A stretch of 64,000 nt of DNA from Loripinus fragilis (taxonomy: Eukaryota; Mollusca; Bivalvia; Lucinida; Lucinidae), in assembly GCA_964019695.1 (NCBI GenBank), contig OZ026516.1:77331018-77395017 (forward strand), read 5' to 3'. A model generated the notes under the pieces. It did not search any database and was not told where the DNA came from. It was given only the letters and a program-made list of their open reading frames with translations. Both the position numbers and the translations under genes were made by a program. Positions 1 to 9,912 of the stretch are shown piece after piece; position 1 is the stretch's first letter; every line of letters starts with the position of its first letter.

Positions 1-894
1 CACCATGATACATGCTTATAAATATTATGTCAGTCACAATGTATTACTTTGCAGCATGCTGATCAATATTTTTCTGGATTTTTTAAAATTTAAAAATGCC
101 ATGATGTGGAGCTCATTCATTGGCTGATTGAAGGATTGAATTTTAATACATTCATAAGGGTGGCATAGAACTCTTCTGGCAAAATAAACCACAGACAGTT
201 ATCTAATGCGTCACACAGCACCATTAGTTGGAGGTACTAGCTTCGGTCTTTATCATTGAAAGATGCCAACTTTCAGCTAACATATTCCTGAATAAAAAAA
301 TTTCTCACACAAGCCACATAAAAGAATCTAAGAAAAAAGTTGCTTCCTACAACATATTTCCGTTGTTTGTGGGTTTTCTCAGCTGTTGATACATTGTTAA
401 TTAAAGTTTTCATAATATGATTAAATCCCACGGTTAAAAACCATGGTGATCTGAGTTTTTCACTTAGTTGATGAAACAATATGGCTGCTGTGACGTCAGC
501 CTGACCTTCTGAATTGCAGTCTCTTTTATATAATACTATGTTTGGGGTCTATAGGAATGGATCATGTTATAAAAGGATGTTTCAACAAAAGAATTATTAA
601 AGGGCAATTTCCATTTTATGACCGTCATTTTCCTTTTATTCCTTTGGAAAATAAATTATCATTTTCCTGTTATTCCTTTGTAAATCCCAGGGTAAAAAAA
701 GTGGGAGCCACTACTCGACCATGTCATATCCAATCATGTGTTATAATGAGGTGTGTCAAGAGCCTGCCCTGTATTTTGATATGGAAGGAAATTAAAACTA
801 TAAAAATAAAGTTTAATTAGAGTGAATGAAATCAATATTGAACATGAGGATTTTTTTTCATGATTTTTTGATAATTTCAAGCAGATATTAGGAC
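1..894. other. AT-rich sequence, no gene seen
   Basis: No open frame here looks like a real protein and no splice-bounded exon with recognisable homology was found. The short open frames are low-complexity. It is probably intergenic or intronic sequence of the gene whose exons start at 19477. Confidence 0.5.
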
Positions 895-1180
895 AATTAG
901 GCCAAATAAAAAAAATATTTCTCAGGCCCTCCCTTATCTGTTTCAAATGCCCCTCATCTGTCTTTTTTCAGACTTGAATAAAAAAAAGTGGCCTCATTTG
1001 ATCCATTCATATCTCAAAATCAAAATATCAACATTTTTATTATTTAATTGAACAAAAAAGGTACCTCATTAGTTTTCGATGAAATAAAAAATATAATAAG
1101 TGGCCTCATTTGTTTTTTGGGGAAATAAAAATGAAAATAAAAAACTACGGGCCTCATCTGTTTTTTTAAAAAGTGGCCTA
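895..1180. repeat. CCTCAT-type AT-rich repeat, left copy
   Basis: Several loosely repeated units of about 60 bp carry GTGGCCTCATTTG, GTACCTCATTAG or GGCCTCATCTG separated by A/T runs. The reverse complement of the same series, in the reverse order, lies at about 2766-2996, so the two segments form an inverted pair about 1.6 kb apart. Confidence 0.65.
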
Positions 1181-1886
1181 GCTGAGAAACACTTGTTTAT
1201 TTTTTTAAGCCTAAGCACCCAATCCTCATTAACACCCCTGTCTGAGGGTTAATTATGAAAAATGTCTGTCCTTTTCTGAAGCTGTCACGCTCTACCAGTA
1301 GGACTTTACTGATGGAATATTGGTTCGCTATCTTGATATGTTCCAGAAAAGAGTTGATGCAGGATAAAATGGGTGTTGGTAGTAATGGACAACAGTATGC
1401 ATCCATCTATATGAAAGAGGATGCATGCATAATAATAATAAACAAGACTATTGCTATAGGTAAAGTGCCAATCACGACTGCAGCAGACGACAAATTATAT
1501 GACATCTTTCTTAATTTTCGAAAAAATAAAGTATGATATTTCATGAGAATTATCATGCCTTAGGCAAAAAAAAACACAAGTGTTATAGATTAAGTGTTGA
1601 TAAAGATACATGTATCAATACATAGCATATATATATAGAAATAAAAGTATCCTTGTGTCATATAGATAATAAAAGTATCCTTGTGTCGGTATAGATGAAA
1701 ATATATATATATATGTGACTGGTGTATCTCAAGGGTTGGAAGTTTGATTGCAACAAAGCCATTATTTACAATGTACTATTTTGTAAAACATCACCACATT
1801 ACTATTCAGGCTTCAATTTGTCATTTTCAAATTTTGATTTCGGGGAACTTATTAAAAAGGACCTTGTATGTTTCAAAGAGTCTACT
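1181..1886. other. Non-coding stretch with a duplicated segment
   Basis: The part at about 1465-1630 resembles 2655-2750 joined to 3426-3465. Shared words include GACTGCAGCAGA, TATGATATTTCATGAGAAT and GTGTTGATAAAGATACATGT. In the second copy the sequence is interrupted by the inverted repeat and the palindromic MITE at 3049-3425. No gene is seen. Confidence 0.5.
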
Positions 1887-1930
1887 CCCCCCCCCCCCCC
1901 CCCTCCCCCCTACGCACACACATACACAAG
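1887..1930. repeat. Poly-C run with short CA-rich tract
   Basis: A run of about 17 C, one T and six more C is followed by ACGCACACACATACAC. This is simple sequence; a poly-proline reading of it is an artefact of the C run. Confidence 0.9.
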
Positions 1931-2370
1931 CACAACACTACCAACCACAAACTGTACATAATTTTTAATGCTTCCTGTGGAGAGTGATCACCTCATCTCC
2001 CCTTGCAGTACAAGTAATACTAGTATTAGATTCCAGAACTGGAGATATTGCGCAACACCAATTCTAGAGGATATGTTCAGTTTAACAGCAAAATCATCAT
2101 CAAGTTTTTGATCAACATGCAAGTGCAGGAGCATTATCCACATCAATTGACCTCCCTCCAGATAGCAGCATACATAGCAAATGTTAATTTATCTCCTATT
2201 GTGGGATATATACCCTGGAATATATATATATACTTATATATACAAAGAAAAAATAGAAAGAAGAAAATAAGTATATATCAAGATCAGATAACTTTATATG
2301 AAAAGGCTCACTGATTTACACAGAAAACAGTGTTACACTTTGTGTAGTGTGAATCCAGTGTATTGACCAA
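1931..2370. other. No gene seen
   Basis: Unique-looking AT-rich sequence with a short TA tract near 2220. No homology to a protein family was recognised on either strand. Confidence 0.45.
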
Positions 2371-2375
2371 CTTCA

Positions 2376-2565
2376 TGTGCGGATCCAGAGGGGGGATAGG
2401 GGGTCCGGACCCCCCCCCCCCCCCCCCCCATAGAAAATCACAAGCTCTATGGGTTTCTATACAAATTAGCATTAAGACCCCCCTGGAAAAAGTTGGACCC
2501 CCCTGGAAATGTTGGACCCACCCTGGAAAATGTTGGACCCCCTCTGAAACCTTGGAAAATTATAG
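2376..2565. repeat. GGATCCAGAGG-family repeat with a 20-bp minisatellite
   Basis: The segment opens with TGTGCGGATCCAGAGG, has a run of about 20 C from 2410, and then four imperfect units of CCCTGGAAAATGTTGGACC. Related pieces with the same GGATCCAGAGG edge occur at 22137-22245 (other strand), 35905-35950, 36393-36500, 36645-36690 and 63010-63050, so this is a dispersed family. The family's class is not clear; no protein is encoded. Confidence 0.65.
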
Positions 2566-2654
2566 TTTTCTTTTAAAACCATTGATAAACCATTGTAAAA
2601 CTGTAAAATAAGTTGAGGACTGGTTGGGAAACATCTGACATACTACTATAACTT

Positions 2655-2996
2655 CACCCTTAAAGAGCCAATCAGGACTGCAGCAGAATACAAATTTTAT
2701 GATTTTCCAAAAAATACGGTATGATATTTCATGAGAATGAAAATATCATTCCAGCAGGTTTTTATTTTTATTTTTTATTTCCCAAAAAACAGATGAGGCC
2801 ACTTTTTTTCTTTTTTTTTCATCAAAAACTAATGAGGCACCTTTTTTTTGTTCATTTTAAGCATAAAAATGTTGATATTTTGATTTTGACATATGAATAA
2901 AATTCATGAGGCCACTTTTTTATTCAAGTGCATTTGAAACAGATGAGGGAGGGCCTGAGAAACATTTTTTTTTTTATTTGGCCTTATTTGTTAATT
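2655..2996. repeat. Duplicated segment plus CCTCAT repeat, right (inverted) copy
   Basis: The first 100 bp repeat the segment near 1465-1550. The rest is the reverse complement of 895-1130, with units such as CAGATGAGGCCACTTTTT and GATGAGGGAGGGCCTGAGAAA. Confidence 0.6.
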
Positions 2997-3048
2997 TTGA
3001 AAAAGCAGCAAAATTTGAAATTGTAGTCTGCTGCAAATTATAGGTAAA

Positions 3049-3425
3049 CACACTGGTAAATGTATATGTCGATTTGGTAGTATTTACGCATATTGCCGGT
3101 ACTTCATAGACCGGAAGTGGTTGATATTGGTGTTAATACTATAAAGAAAAACATGCCATATGCCTAAAGGACTATAGACTTCAATCATTTTTTAGTATTC
3201 AGTATGTGCATGGCGTTTTATGTAAGCATTTAGGGATAGATTCGAGTACCGATCAATCGCCATGTGAATGCCAAATAATTAAAAATGATCTAATTCTATA
3301 GTCCTTTAGGCATATGGCATGTTTTTCTACATATAGTATTAACACCAATATTTACCACATCGGTCTATGAAGTACCAGCAATATGCGTAAATACCAGCAA
3401 ATCGACGTATACATTTACCAGTGTG
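3049..3425. mobile_element. Palindromic MITE (foldback) of 377 bp
   Basis: Two arms of about 130 bp (3049-3178 and 3296-3425) are near-perfect reverse complements. The termini are CACACTGG and CCAGTGTG. The centre of about 117 bp is not paired. No coding sequence is present, so it is a non-autonomous inverted-repeat element. A target-site duplication is not obvious. Confidence 0.85.
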
Positions 3426-3979
3426 GGAAAGTGTTGATAAAGATACATGTACCAATACAAAGCATTTGGTTTCTTGTGAAACTACAGGTGTTAAAGAATT
3501 ATCAGACTGAAATTTGACCTAAATAGTTTACTCTTATCTTGTATGTTAGAAAAAGCCAAGACAAAATTAATCTAGATATTATTTGTCAGAAGTTTAAGCT
3601 TTCACAAAAAGTGTGGTCTATTTGTTTGTTTTTTTGATTTGATTATTTACGTCCCAGTCAACAATCTTTCAGATATATGGGGACGGGTCCTACTGGGTTG
3701 AACCAGTACTAAGTAAGGATTAATGCTGAACTTTCTTTGAGAAATTATATAGCACCAAGTTTGCACAATTTAATGTTTTATCAATACCTTTACGTTATCG
3801 CATTTAAACAGTGTTTTTATTGGAATTTCTTGAACCACATTTACAAGTTAGCAGTTAAAATGCTAAGACAAATATTGCTGAATTTAACATCTTCATGGCT
3901 ATAGAGCATGTGCGGAAAGTTAAAGTTTAACTTCACTGTTATATCAAAAACGTGTTGTAACATTTTTCAGTAACTTAAG
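3426..3979. other. Intergenic or intronic sequence with a possible SINE remnant
   Basis: 3426-3465 is the continuation of the segment interrupted by the MITE. 3625-3700 contains a T-rich tract followed by TTTACGTCCCAGTCAAC, which resembles the tail of the SINE at 26862-27176 in reverse orientation. Nothing coding is seen. Confidence 0.45.
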
Positions 3980-4160
3980 GTTTTAATGTCGTAAATACCT
4001 TACCTGCTATCAATAGCTACTAGCTCCCAAGTTGGGTTAATTTATCTTGAATTTCTGAAGCCGCCACCTGCCCTGTCTCGGATTAAGTCTGACCCGAAGC
4101 ACATTAGTGCCGCGAATTAGCTAACCCGAAAATAATACCCCAGAATCATTCTTCTTCCGG
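3980..4160 (-). repeat. DIRS left inverted terminal repeat
   Basis: The reverse complement of this segment matches 17973-18150 almost throughout. Shared words are GAAGAATGATTCTGGGGTAT, GACAGGGCAGGTGGCGGC and GATAGCAGGTAAG. It is cut at its inner edge, where the LINE tail begins. Confidence 0.85.
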
Positions 4161-4176
4161 ATAGCGTGATAACTAA

Positions 4177-4208
<32 letters not shown>

Positions 4209-4459
4209 GGCTTTATTTTCAGAGGGTAACACATTTAGCAAAAAAAAAAAGCTAATCTTCCATGAGGCCCTCTATGAACTACCACCAAAAAATAATACAA
4301 GTATAAAATACAAAGATGATTTACATGTATACAAGATAATACAAACATCATGGAACACTTTCAAACCTACATACACACAGGCATACTTTTTTACATAAGT
4401 ATCATATATATCATACCTCTAGATACAAGTGATTAGTAATACCAATTTTATCTACATAC

Positions 4460-4506
4460 ATGGGTTCTCAAAGAAGCGTCTCAATGAGACGCTTCTTATG
4501 AGCACT
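4460..4506. repeat. Palindromic hairpin, copy 1
   Basis: 4471-4497 is a perfect palindrome with arms AAGAAGCGTCTCA and TGAGACGCTTCTT. Outer flanks TGGGTTCTCA and TGAGCACTA pair imperfectly. Three relatives occur at 36913-36980, 56182-56250 and 58046-58110. This copy sits in the 3' UTR region of LINE A. Confidence 0.85.
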
Positions 4507-4651
4507 AAACTAAATAATTAAACTGGGGAACAAAACATATTCACAATTTTACGCTCAAAATTATGTTCATATGGACATATAATTATATAAGTTTCAAAGA
4601 TTGAAAGATAGACTGGATTTCATCCTCTTAATACAATGTCTATGAAAAGAG

Positions 4652-5820
4652 TCAACAGTTTCTAAATTCTTTAAACAGTCTGGTAAGTTGTTCCAAATGA
4701 CTGGACCTGAATAAATTAAGCTTTGTTTGAACATTTCTTTTTGTGGCTTTGGAGTATAAAAATCCAATGCACCTGTTGATCTTTAGAGACTGAAGCGTTT
4801 CATTAAAAGGTCGAAAAGAGAACATTTGATTTACATATGAGGGTAGGACGGATTTAGAAACTTTAAACATAAATTTAGCTTTCCTGAGGAAAATGCGTTC
4901 ATATATGTTTAAAATTTTAAGCTCATCCATACTGTTGGCAATGTTATCATATTGGTAATTTACAATGATTTTAACAGGTCTTTTTTGTAACCTATAAATT
5001 CTGTTTAGATTATATTGAGATGTTCCTCCCCATATTGTAGAACAATAGTCAATGTGGGGTTGAATATATGTTTTGTAAAATTGTACTCTGTGTTCGGTGG
5101 ATAAATTATCCTTCAATTTGGATAATAGCCATAGATTTGAAGAAATTTTCTTAGCAATAAAATTAATATGAATAGACCAGGTTAGATTGTTATCAATGCG
5201 AACACCAAGAACTTTCTCATTTTCAACTAAGTTCAAAACATCATTGTTGTAAGTTAGAAGCAAAATGTCATTATGAAGATGTAGACGTTTTTGAGAGGTG
5301 GTAATTAACATTGCCTTGGTTTTTTCTGTGTTTAGTAACATTCCATTGAGCTTACACCATTCAGAAAGATTTTGTAAAGCTATCTGCAAGTTTTGCTCAA
5401 TATAATCTTGAGTTTCACCAATCATATACAATGTGGTGTTGTCCGCATAAAGATCGGTAGAGACATTATTGGTATATAGTTGTAGATAATTTATAAACAT
5501 TAAAAATAACAATGGACCAAAGATTGACCCTTGAGGCACACCAAACAAAACATTCCCATGTCTTGATTCAATATTATTTTTGATGACTTTCTGCTTCCTT
5601 TCCAACAAATAAGAAGAAAACCAATTAATTGTTTTATCTGAAAGTTTATAGTGTCTTAGCTTTTTAAGCAAAAGTGTATGATCTACCAAATCAAAGGCTT
5701 TCTTTAAATCAACCATGACCATACCAATTATCTGACTGTTATTTATAGCTTCTAGAAATTTGTTGATCATCTGGAGCATGCTGTTTCACAGGAATGATTG
5801 GGTCTGAAACCTGATTAGAC
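4652..5820 (-). pseudogene. Reverse transcriptase of CR1-like LINE A (broken)
   Basis: Non-LTR reverse transcriptase, which in an intact element copies the LINE RNA at a nicked chromosomal target. Minus-strand motifs are visible: DLKKAFDLVDH (palm motif A), GVPQGSIFGPLLF (motif B) and YADNTT where the active site should read YADDTT. The second catalytic aspartate is therefore Asn. The 375-residue frame at 4652-5779 continues upstream in another frame after one indel, with an in-frame stop, as SGFRPNHSCETA. The C-terminal thumb region matches LINE B well. It cannot be active: 5' truncation, frameshift, stop and lost catalytic Asp. Assignment to the CR1/L2-like group rests on motif wording only. 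Confidence 0.9.
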
Positions 5821-5832
5821 TGACATTTTGGA

Positions 5833-5937
5833 TTTTCTTAACAACTGTTCATTATCTTCGCCTTATTCCCGCAGGGTTGTCCGATAAGTATCTGTGTTTT
5901 GTATCTGTGTTTTCTGTTTTCTCTTTTTGTAATTATT
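5833..5937 (+). other. DIRS 5' untranslated part between two LINE insertions
   Basis: This short stretch lies between the truncated 5' end of LINE A and the likely gag start codon at 5938. It has no homology I recognise. It is assigned to the DIRS element because the gag reading frame begins just after it. Confidence 0.5.
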
Positions 5938-6033
5938 ATGCCCCAACATCACGGTTCATGTGGACATGTCAACGGCGAATCGGACTCCCATCACTCTTGC
6001 TTGTCCTGCACTGGCTGTACGCCGAGTAGCAAA
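5938..6033 (+). pseudogene. DIRS gag, N-terminal piece
   Basis: An open frame starts with ATG at 5938 and reads MPQHHGSCGHVNGES, then a Cys-rich run CLSCTGCTPSSK. It is cut at about 6033 by the Tx1-like LINE. Joining it to 12522 restores one frame, giving CTPSSK followed by CSFCEEW, that is, a CxxC...CxxC arrangement. The rest of gag is at 12522-14992. Confidence 0.7.
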
Positions 6034-7445
6034 AGCACTTAAATTTCTTAACTTTGGATATTCAATTAGAAGATGAATAAAAGTATTTTATAATGGAATA
6101 TCATCAGCAGTTATACAAAATGGCAATCTGTCTTCTTTTTTCTTAATTAGTCGTGGATGTCGGCAAGGTGATCCTCTATCGCCATATATATTCATTATTT
6201 GTGCCGAGTTCTTATCAAATAAGGTAAGAAATAACAAAGCAATAAAAGGAATACATATAAACCAATCAGAGCACAAGATTTCACAATATGCGAATGATAC
6301 ATCAGTGTTTCTTGACTGCTCAGAAAAATCATTGAATGAAATGTTAAAAGAACTGGAAGATTTTGCAAATATATCAGGCCTAAAAATTAACTTTGAGAAG
6401 ACACAACTTGTATGGATTGGCTCAAAGAAATTTGACACTTCTTCTATAAAAACTAAATGGAAACTTCTGTGGGGCAAGCAAACAATGAAACTTTTAGGCA
6501 TAAATTTCAATACAGACTTAACAAAAATGATGGAACAGAACTATACACCCAAAATAAGAGCACTAGAAAATATAGTAAAAAGGTGGGAAAAAAGAAACCT
6601 GACACCATTGGGAAAAATAACAGCAATAAAGGTACTATTCATACCTGCTTTCAATCACCTGTTGATCACTTTACCCAGCCCAGACCAAGAAATAGTTAAT
6701 CACATTAATAGCATACTCTTTAATTTTTTATGGAGTAATAATGTAAAAATTAAAAGAAAGGTGGTGATTAAACAATATTGGGAGGGAGGCTTAAAAATGG
6801 TGAACCTTGCAGCATTTATTGAGGCATTAAAATTAACATGGATTAGAAGACTTCTTCAATCTGATAGTAAATGGCAAGACTTCATCAAATTTTTTATCAA
6901 ATCTGACAAATTAGTAGGGTGCAGTACAGAATACATCAAGAAGGAATTGATAAATATAAAAAATCCTTTTTGGATAGATGTTTTCCAAAGCTGGATAAAA
7001 TATAATGAAAAACTTGTTGTTGATGATGAATTCATATTAAAAAGTCCAATATTTTTAACAAAAACATACTGATGGGGGGACAGACTATATATTATGATAA
7101 ATGGTTCAAAAATGGGGTAAGATTTATCAATGATCTAGTTAAAGACAATGGGGAGTTTTTCAGTTACCAAGATTTTTGGGAAAGAGCAAGAGTACAAATA
7201 AATTTTCTACAATATGTTGGGACAATACAGGCCATTAAGACATACATTAAAAAGAAAAAAATTGATATTTTCAAAAAATATCAGAGCCCTTTTATACCGG
7301 CCCACTTTTCGAATATAATATAAAAACAAACAAGGGGCCAAGATTATGTATGATATATTAAATATAAATGAGGATAAACCAACAGCACAACAAACTTGGA
7401 ACAACCTTTATAATAATCAAGAAAAAGACTGGAAAAAGATATATA

Positions 7446-8479
7446 CACTTAACAACACTTATAAGTGTGCACATATCTTCGTTAATACTTGTCAGATCAT
7501 TTTCAAATTTCAACAAATATAAACGACATGTATGTTATAAAATTGCATTTATTTTATTTCGAATAAAATAAAGCGTTAAAAAATGCGAACGCAAAATTCA
7601 AATTTATGGTAAAATCAAAGTTCACATTTTTTCCAATACTTTAGAAGAGACCAAACTTGATCGAATATATCACAAAACAAAGTAAATATCACAATATTCT
7701 TAAGTCAAATCCTGCAGCGGCGCCCATGTCTATGTAAACTTAGTAGCGGGTATGTCACCCCGCACTGTTCACTACGGCAAGACAACGACGTCTCATTGAC
7801 GTCACATAACGCTGAACGTAATTCTGAGGGAGGTTGTTCCACTCGTAGAGACCTTTTGCTCTCAGTTGATTCAGTGTGTCGGAATAGCCTCTGTTCTTCT
7901 TACACGGTGGTTTAGTTCATCCCAAATGTTTTCAATTATGTTTATATAAGTCTGGTGATTTTGGGGGGAAATTTGACGACATTTACATCGTTAGCATTCA
8001 GATATGCAGTGGTGGCCCTTGCCAGATGGGCTGGAGCAGGATCGTGCAGCAACTGCATTTCTCTGTGGTTTCTCAACAGTGGAATGACCTCCGTATCGAG
8101 CACTTCGTGTTTATAGCGAGCTGCAGTTAAGTTCCCCTTTATGAAGACAATGTTAGTTTTATGATGTAAGAACACACCTGCCCACACTATAACAGAACTA
8201 CCCCCATGACTGGCACGTTCAATTATGCAGTTGTCCTGAAAACGTTCCTCTCGTTCTCTGTATATTCTTGTGCGGTAGAAAACTGTGAACTTTGATTTTA
8301 CAATATATTTGAATTTTGATTTCGCATTTTGAAAGTTAAAGTTTAAGGAAAATTGAAATTTATGGAATATCATGTCATGAATGTCATCTATATCTGCTGA
8401 AAATTTCAAAATGATCTGACTTTTATTTATGAAGATATGGGTCCATTTATATGTGCACACTTATAAGTGTTGTTAAGTG
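7446..8479 (-). mobile_element. Tc1-like DNA transposon inside the Tx1-like LINE
   Basis: Terminal inverted repeats begin CACTTAACAACACTTATAAG at 7446 and end in the reverse complement at 8479. They extend for about 70-85 bp with one small indel. The element is flanked by TA at 7444-7445 and 8480-8481, the Tc1/mariner target duplication. It is 1,034 bp long, shorter than a full Tc1 element, because the N-terminal half of the transposase is missing. Confidence 0.93.
7755..8290 (-). pseudogene. Tc1-like transposase, C-terminal fragment
   Basis: DDE transposase of the Tc1/mariner superfamily, which cuts and pastes the element at TA sites. Minus-strand reading shows FQDNCIIERASHGGSSVIVW, then LLRNHREMQLLHDPAPAH with the second catalytic Asp, then after a frameshift near 7945 SPDLYKHN/IENIWDEL with the Glu of the triad, and a C-terminus ending in SMRRRCLAVVNSAG before a stop at 7755-7757. 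The DNA-binding paired-like N-terminus and first catalytic Asp are absent. Non-functional. Confidence 0.9.
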
Positions 8480-9182
8480 TATGTACCCAATGAAAATAAC
8501 AAAGTACTGCATGCTACAGTGGTTTCAAATTTGTATAAACCATAACATATAAATCACAAACGTCTACAATATATGGGTATAAAGGACGATCCACTATGCA
8601 TATTTTGTAAAACTCATGTAGAAACAACTGTCCATCTACTGTGGGATTGCAGCATAACAAAAGATTTTTTTAAATCTTTTTTATCATGGCTGCGAAGTTT
8701 CCATATTTATATAGAACTGTCTGAAAAACTATTCTTATTTGGACTAGAATCAGGGAAAAAAGTATCAAATGTCAGTAAATTTATTTTACTGTATGCAAAA
8801 TATTACATCTACTGTTCTCGCTACAACAACCATTCATTAATGCTTGAAATTTTCAAGAAAAAATTATATTTCATGTATAAAATACACATGGAAATAGCAA
8901 TAACAATTTGGATAAATTTCAAAGTGAATGGAGACCATATGAGGATCTACTTATACATATTAACTCCTTACCAACTAAATGAGCAAATTTTAAATAAAGT
9001 CAAAAACCAGAGCCAATCCATATACAGTTAATTTAAACCATACATGCAACCCTTTGAAAAATTATATAGGGCAGACTCCCACTTCCCCCCCCACAGTCCC
9101 CATTTTCAAGCTGTCAGGTATACACTTGCATACACATAAAATATCTGTTTGCTCTATTGTTAAGATGTACAATGAAAGATGG

Positions 9183-9183
<1 letters not shown>

Positions 9184-9222
<39 letters not shown>
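9184..9222. repeat. (TAA)n microsatellite, LINE B tail
   Basis: Thirteen or so TAA units. The equivalent tail of LINE A is at 4171-4209. In the minus-strand sense both LINEs end in ATT repeats. Confidence 0.95.
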
Positions 9223-9299
9223 GACTTTATTTAAAGAGGGTAACACATTTAGTAACAAAACTAATCTTCCATGAGGCCCTCTAATAAATACATATATAC

Positions 9300-9840
9300 A
9301 GTTTTACACAGTGTCTGAAGGTGGTAAAGCAAAAGCTGTTCCAAAAGCGTGCTTCTTAAAAGCGTTGTATGGTTGTTCTTGTTTGATGCAAATTGAGATG
9401 CTAACTCTCTCAGACTCTGAGGTTTTACTTTGCTTAACCACACTACAGATATTTGAGCCAATGCATGAGATTTCCAACAATGTGTCATTTTGACATGTGT
9501 AGACTCGGACGAGCCTCTGCACCCTCCTTTTAAGCTTAGAAACTCCAAATGGTGTTCAGTCCGTAGCTTATAACAATCATAGAATACTCAAGCAACTACC
9601 AAAGGCTCTGATCAGACTGTGCGTATGCGCAGGCTGATCTGAGGCTTTGCTGGTCGCACATACCGCATTGTTGGAAATCTCATGCACTGGCTCATTTAAT
9701 GATTTTATATTGTAGATTCAAAGTCAAGTGAGAACTGATAGCAACAATACATTTAACTCCTATATAGTCAATAGATGTAATTTATTTATCAAATCCAGAA
9801 AGTTACTTTGAGTAATCTCACTTATCTTTGAATTGACAAT
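9300..9840. other. Extra segment in the LINE B 3' UTR, with an inverted pair
   Basis: This stretch has no counterpart in the LINE A 3' UTR. TGAGCCAATGCATGAGATTT at 9454-9473 and its near-perfect reverse complement at 9666-9694 form a 29-bp stem with a 185-bp loop. The short open frames here do not resemble known proteins. It is probably a small inserted repeat. Confidence 0.5.
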
Positions 9841-9912
9841 AGAACAAACAATACAATATACATATTATGTACATGAAAAAAAAAAGGCATTTATTTACAT
9901 ATCAAAGTTAAA

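Larger units (their letters stand above)
4161..5832 (-). mobile_element. CR1-like LINE copy A, 5'-truncated
   Basis: The element reads on the minus strand and ends at low coordinates in a (TTA)n-type tail near 4171-4209. Its 3' end contains AGAGGGCCTCATGGAAGATT, shared with LINE copy B at about 9235-9283. It holds the RT domain and C-terminal part of ORF2 and breaks off inside the RT near 5832. It lies within the 5' part of the DIRS element. Confidence 0.85.
6034..9031 (+). pseudogene. ORF2 of Tx1/L1-like LINE (RT plus C-terminal zinc knuckle), broken
   Basis: RT motifs on the plus strand: RGCRQGDPLSPYIF (motif B region, 6150-6195), then YANDTSVF near 6290 where YADDT is expected, so the active site is altered. 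The C-terminal part at 8573-9031 carries CIFCKTHVETTVHLLWDC, the CCHC-type knuckle typical of this LINE group. The frame shifts near 6305, 7072 and 7323, and an in-frame stop occurs near 6070. Between 7446 and 8479 a Tc1-like transposon interrupts it. Removing that insert with one TA restores ...WKKIYVPNENNK... in a single frame. It is non-functional. Confidence 0.88.

Noticed and set aside
1722..1968. Poly-Pro frames
   Set aside because: They come from the C run at 1887-1910 and have no other protein-like feature.
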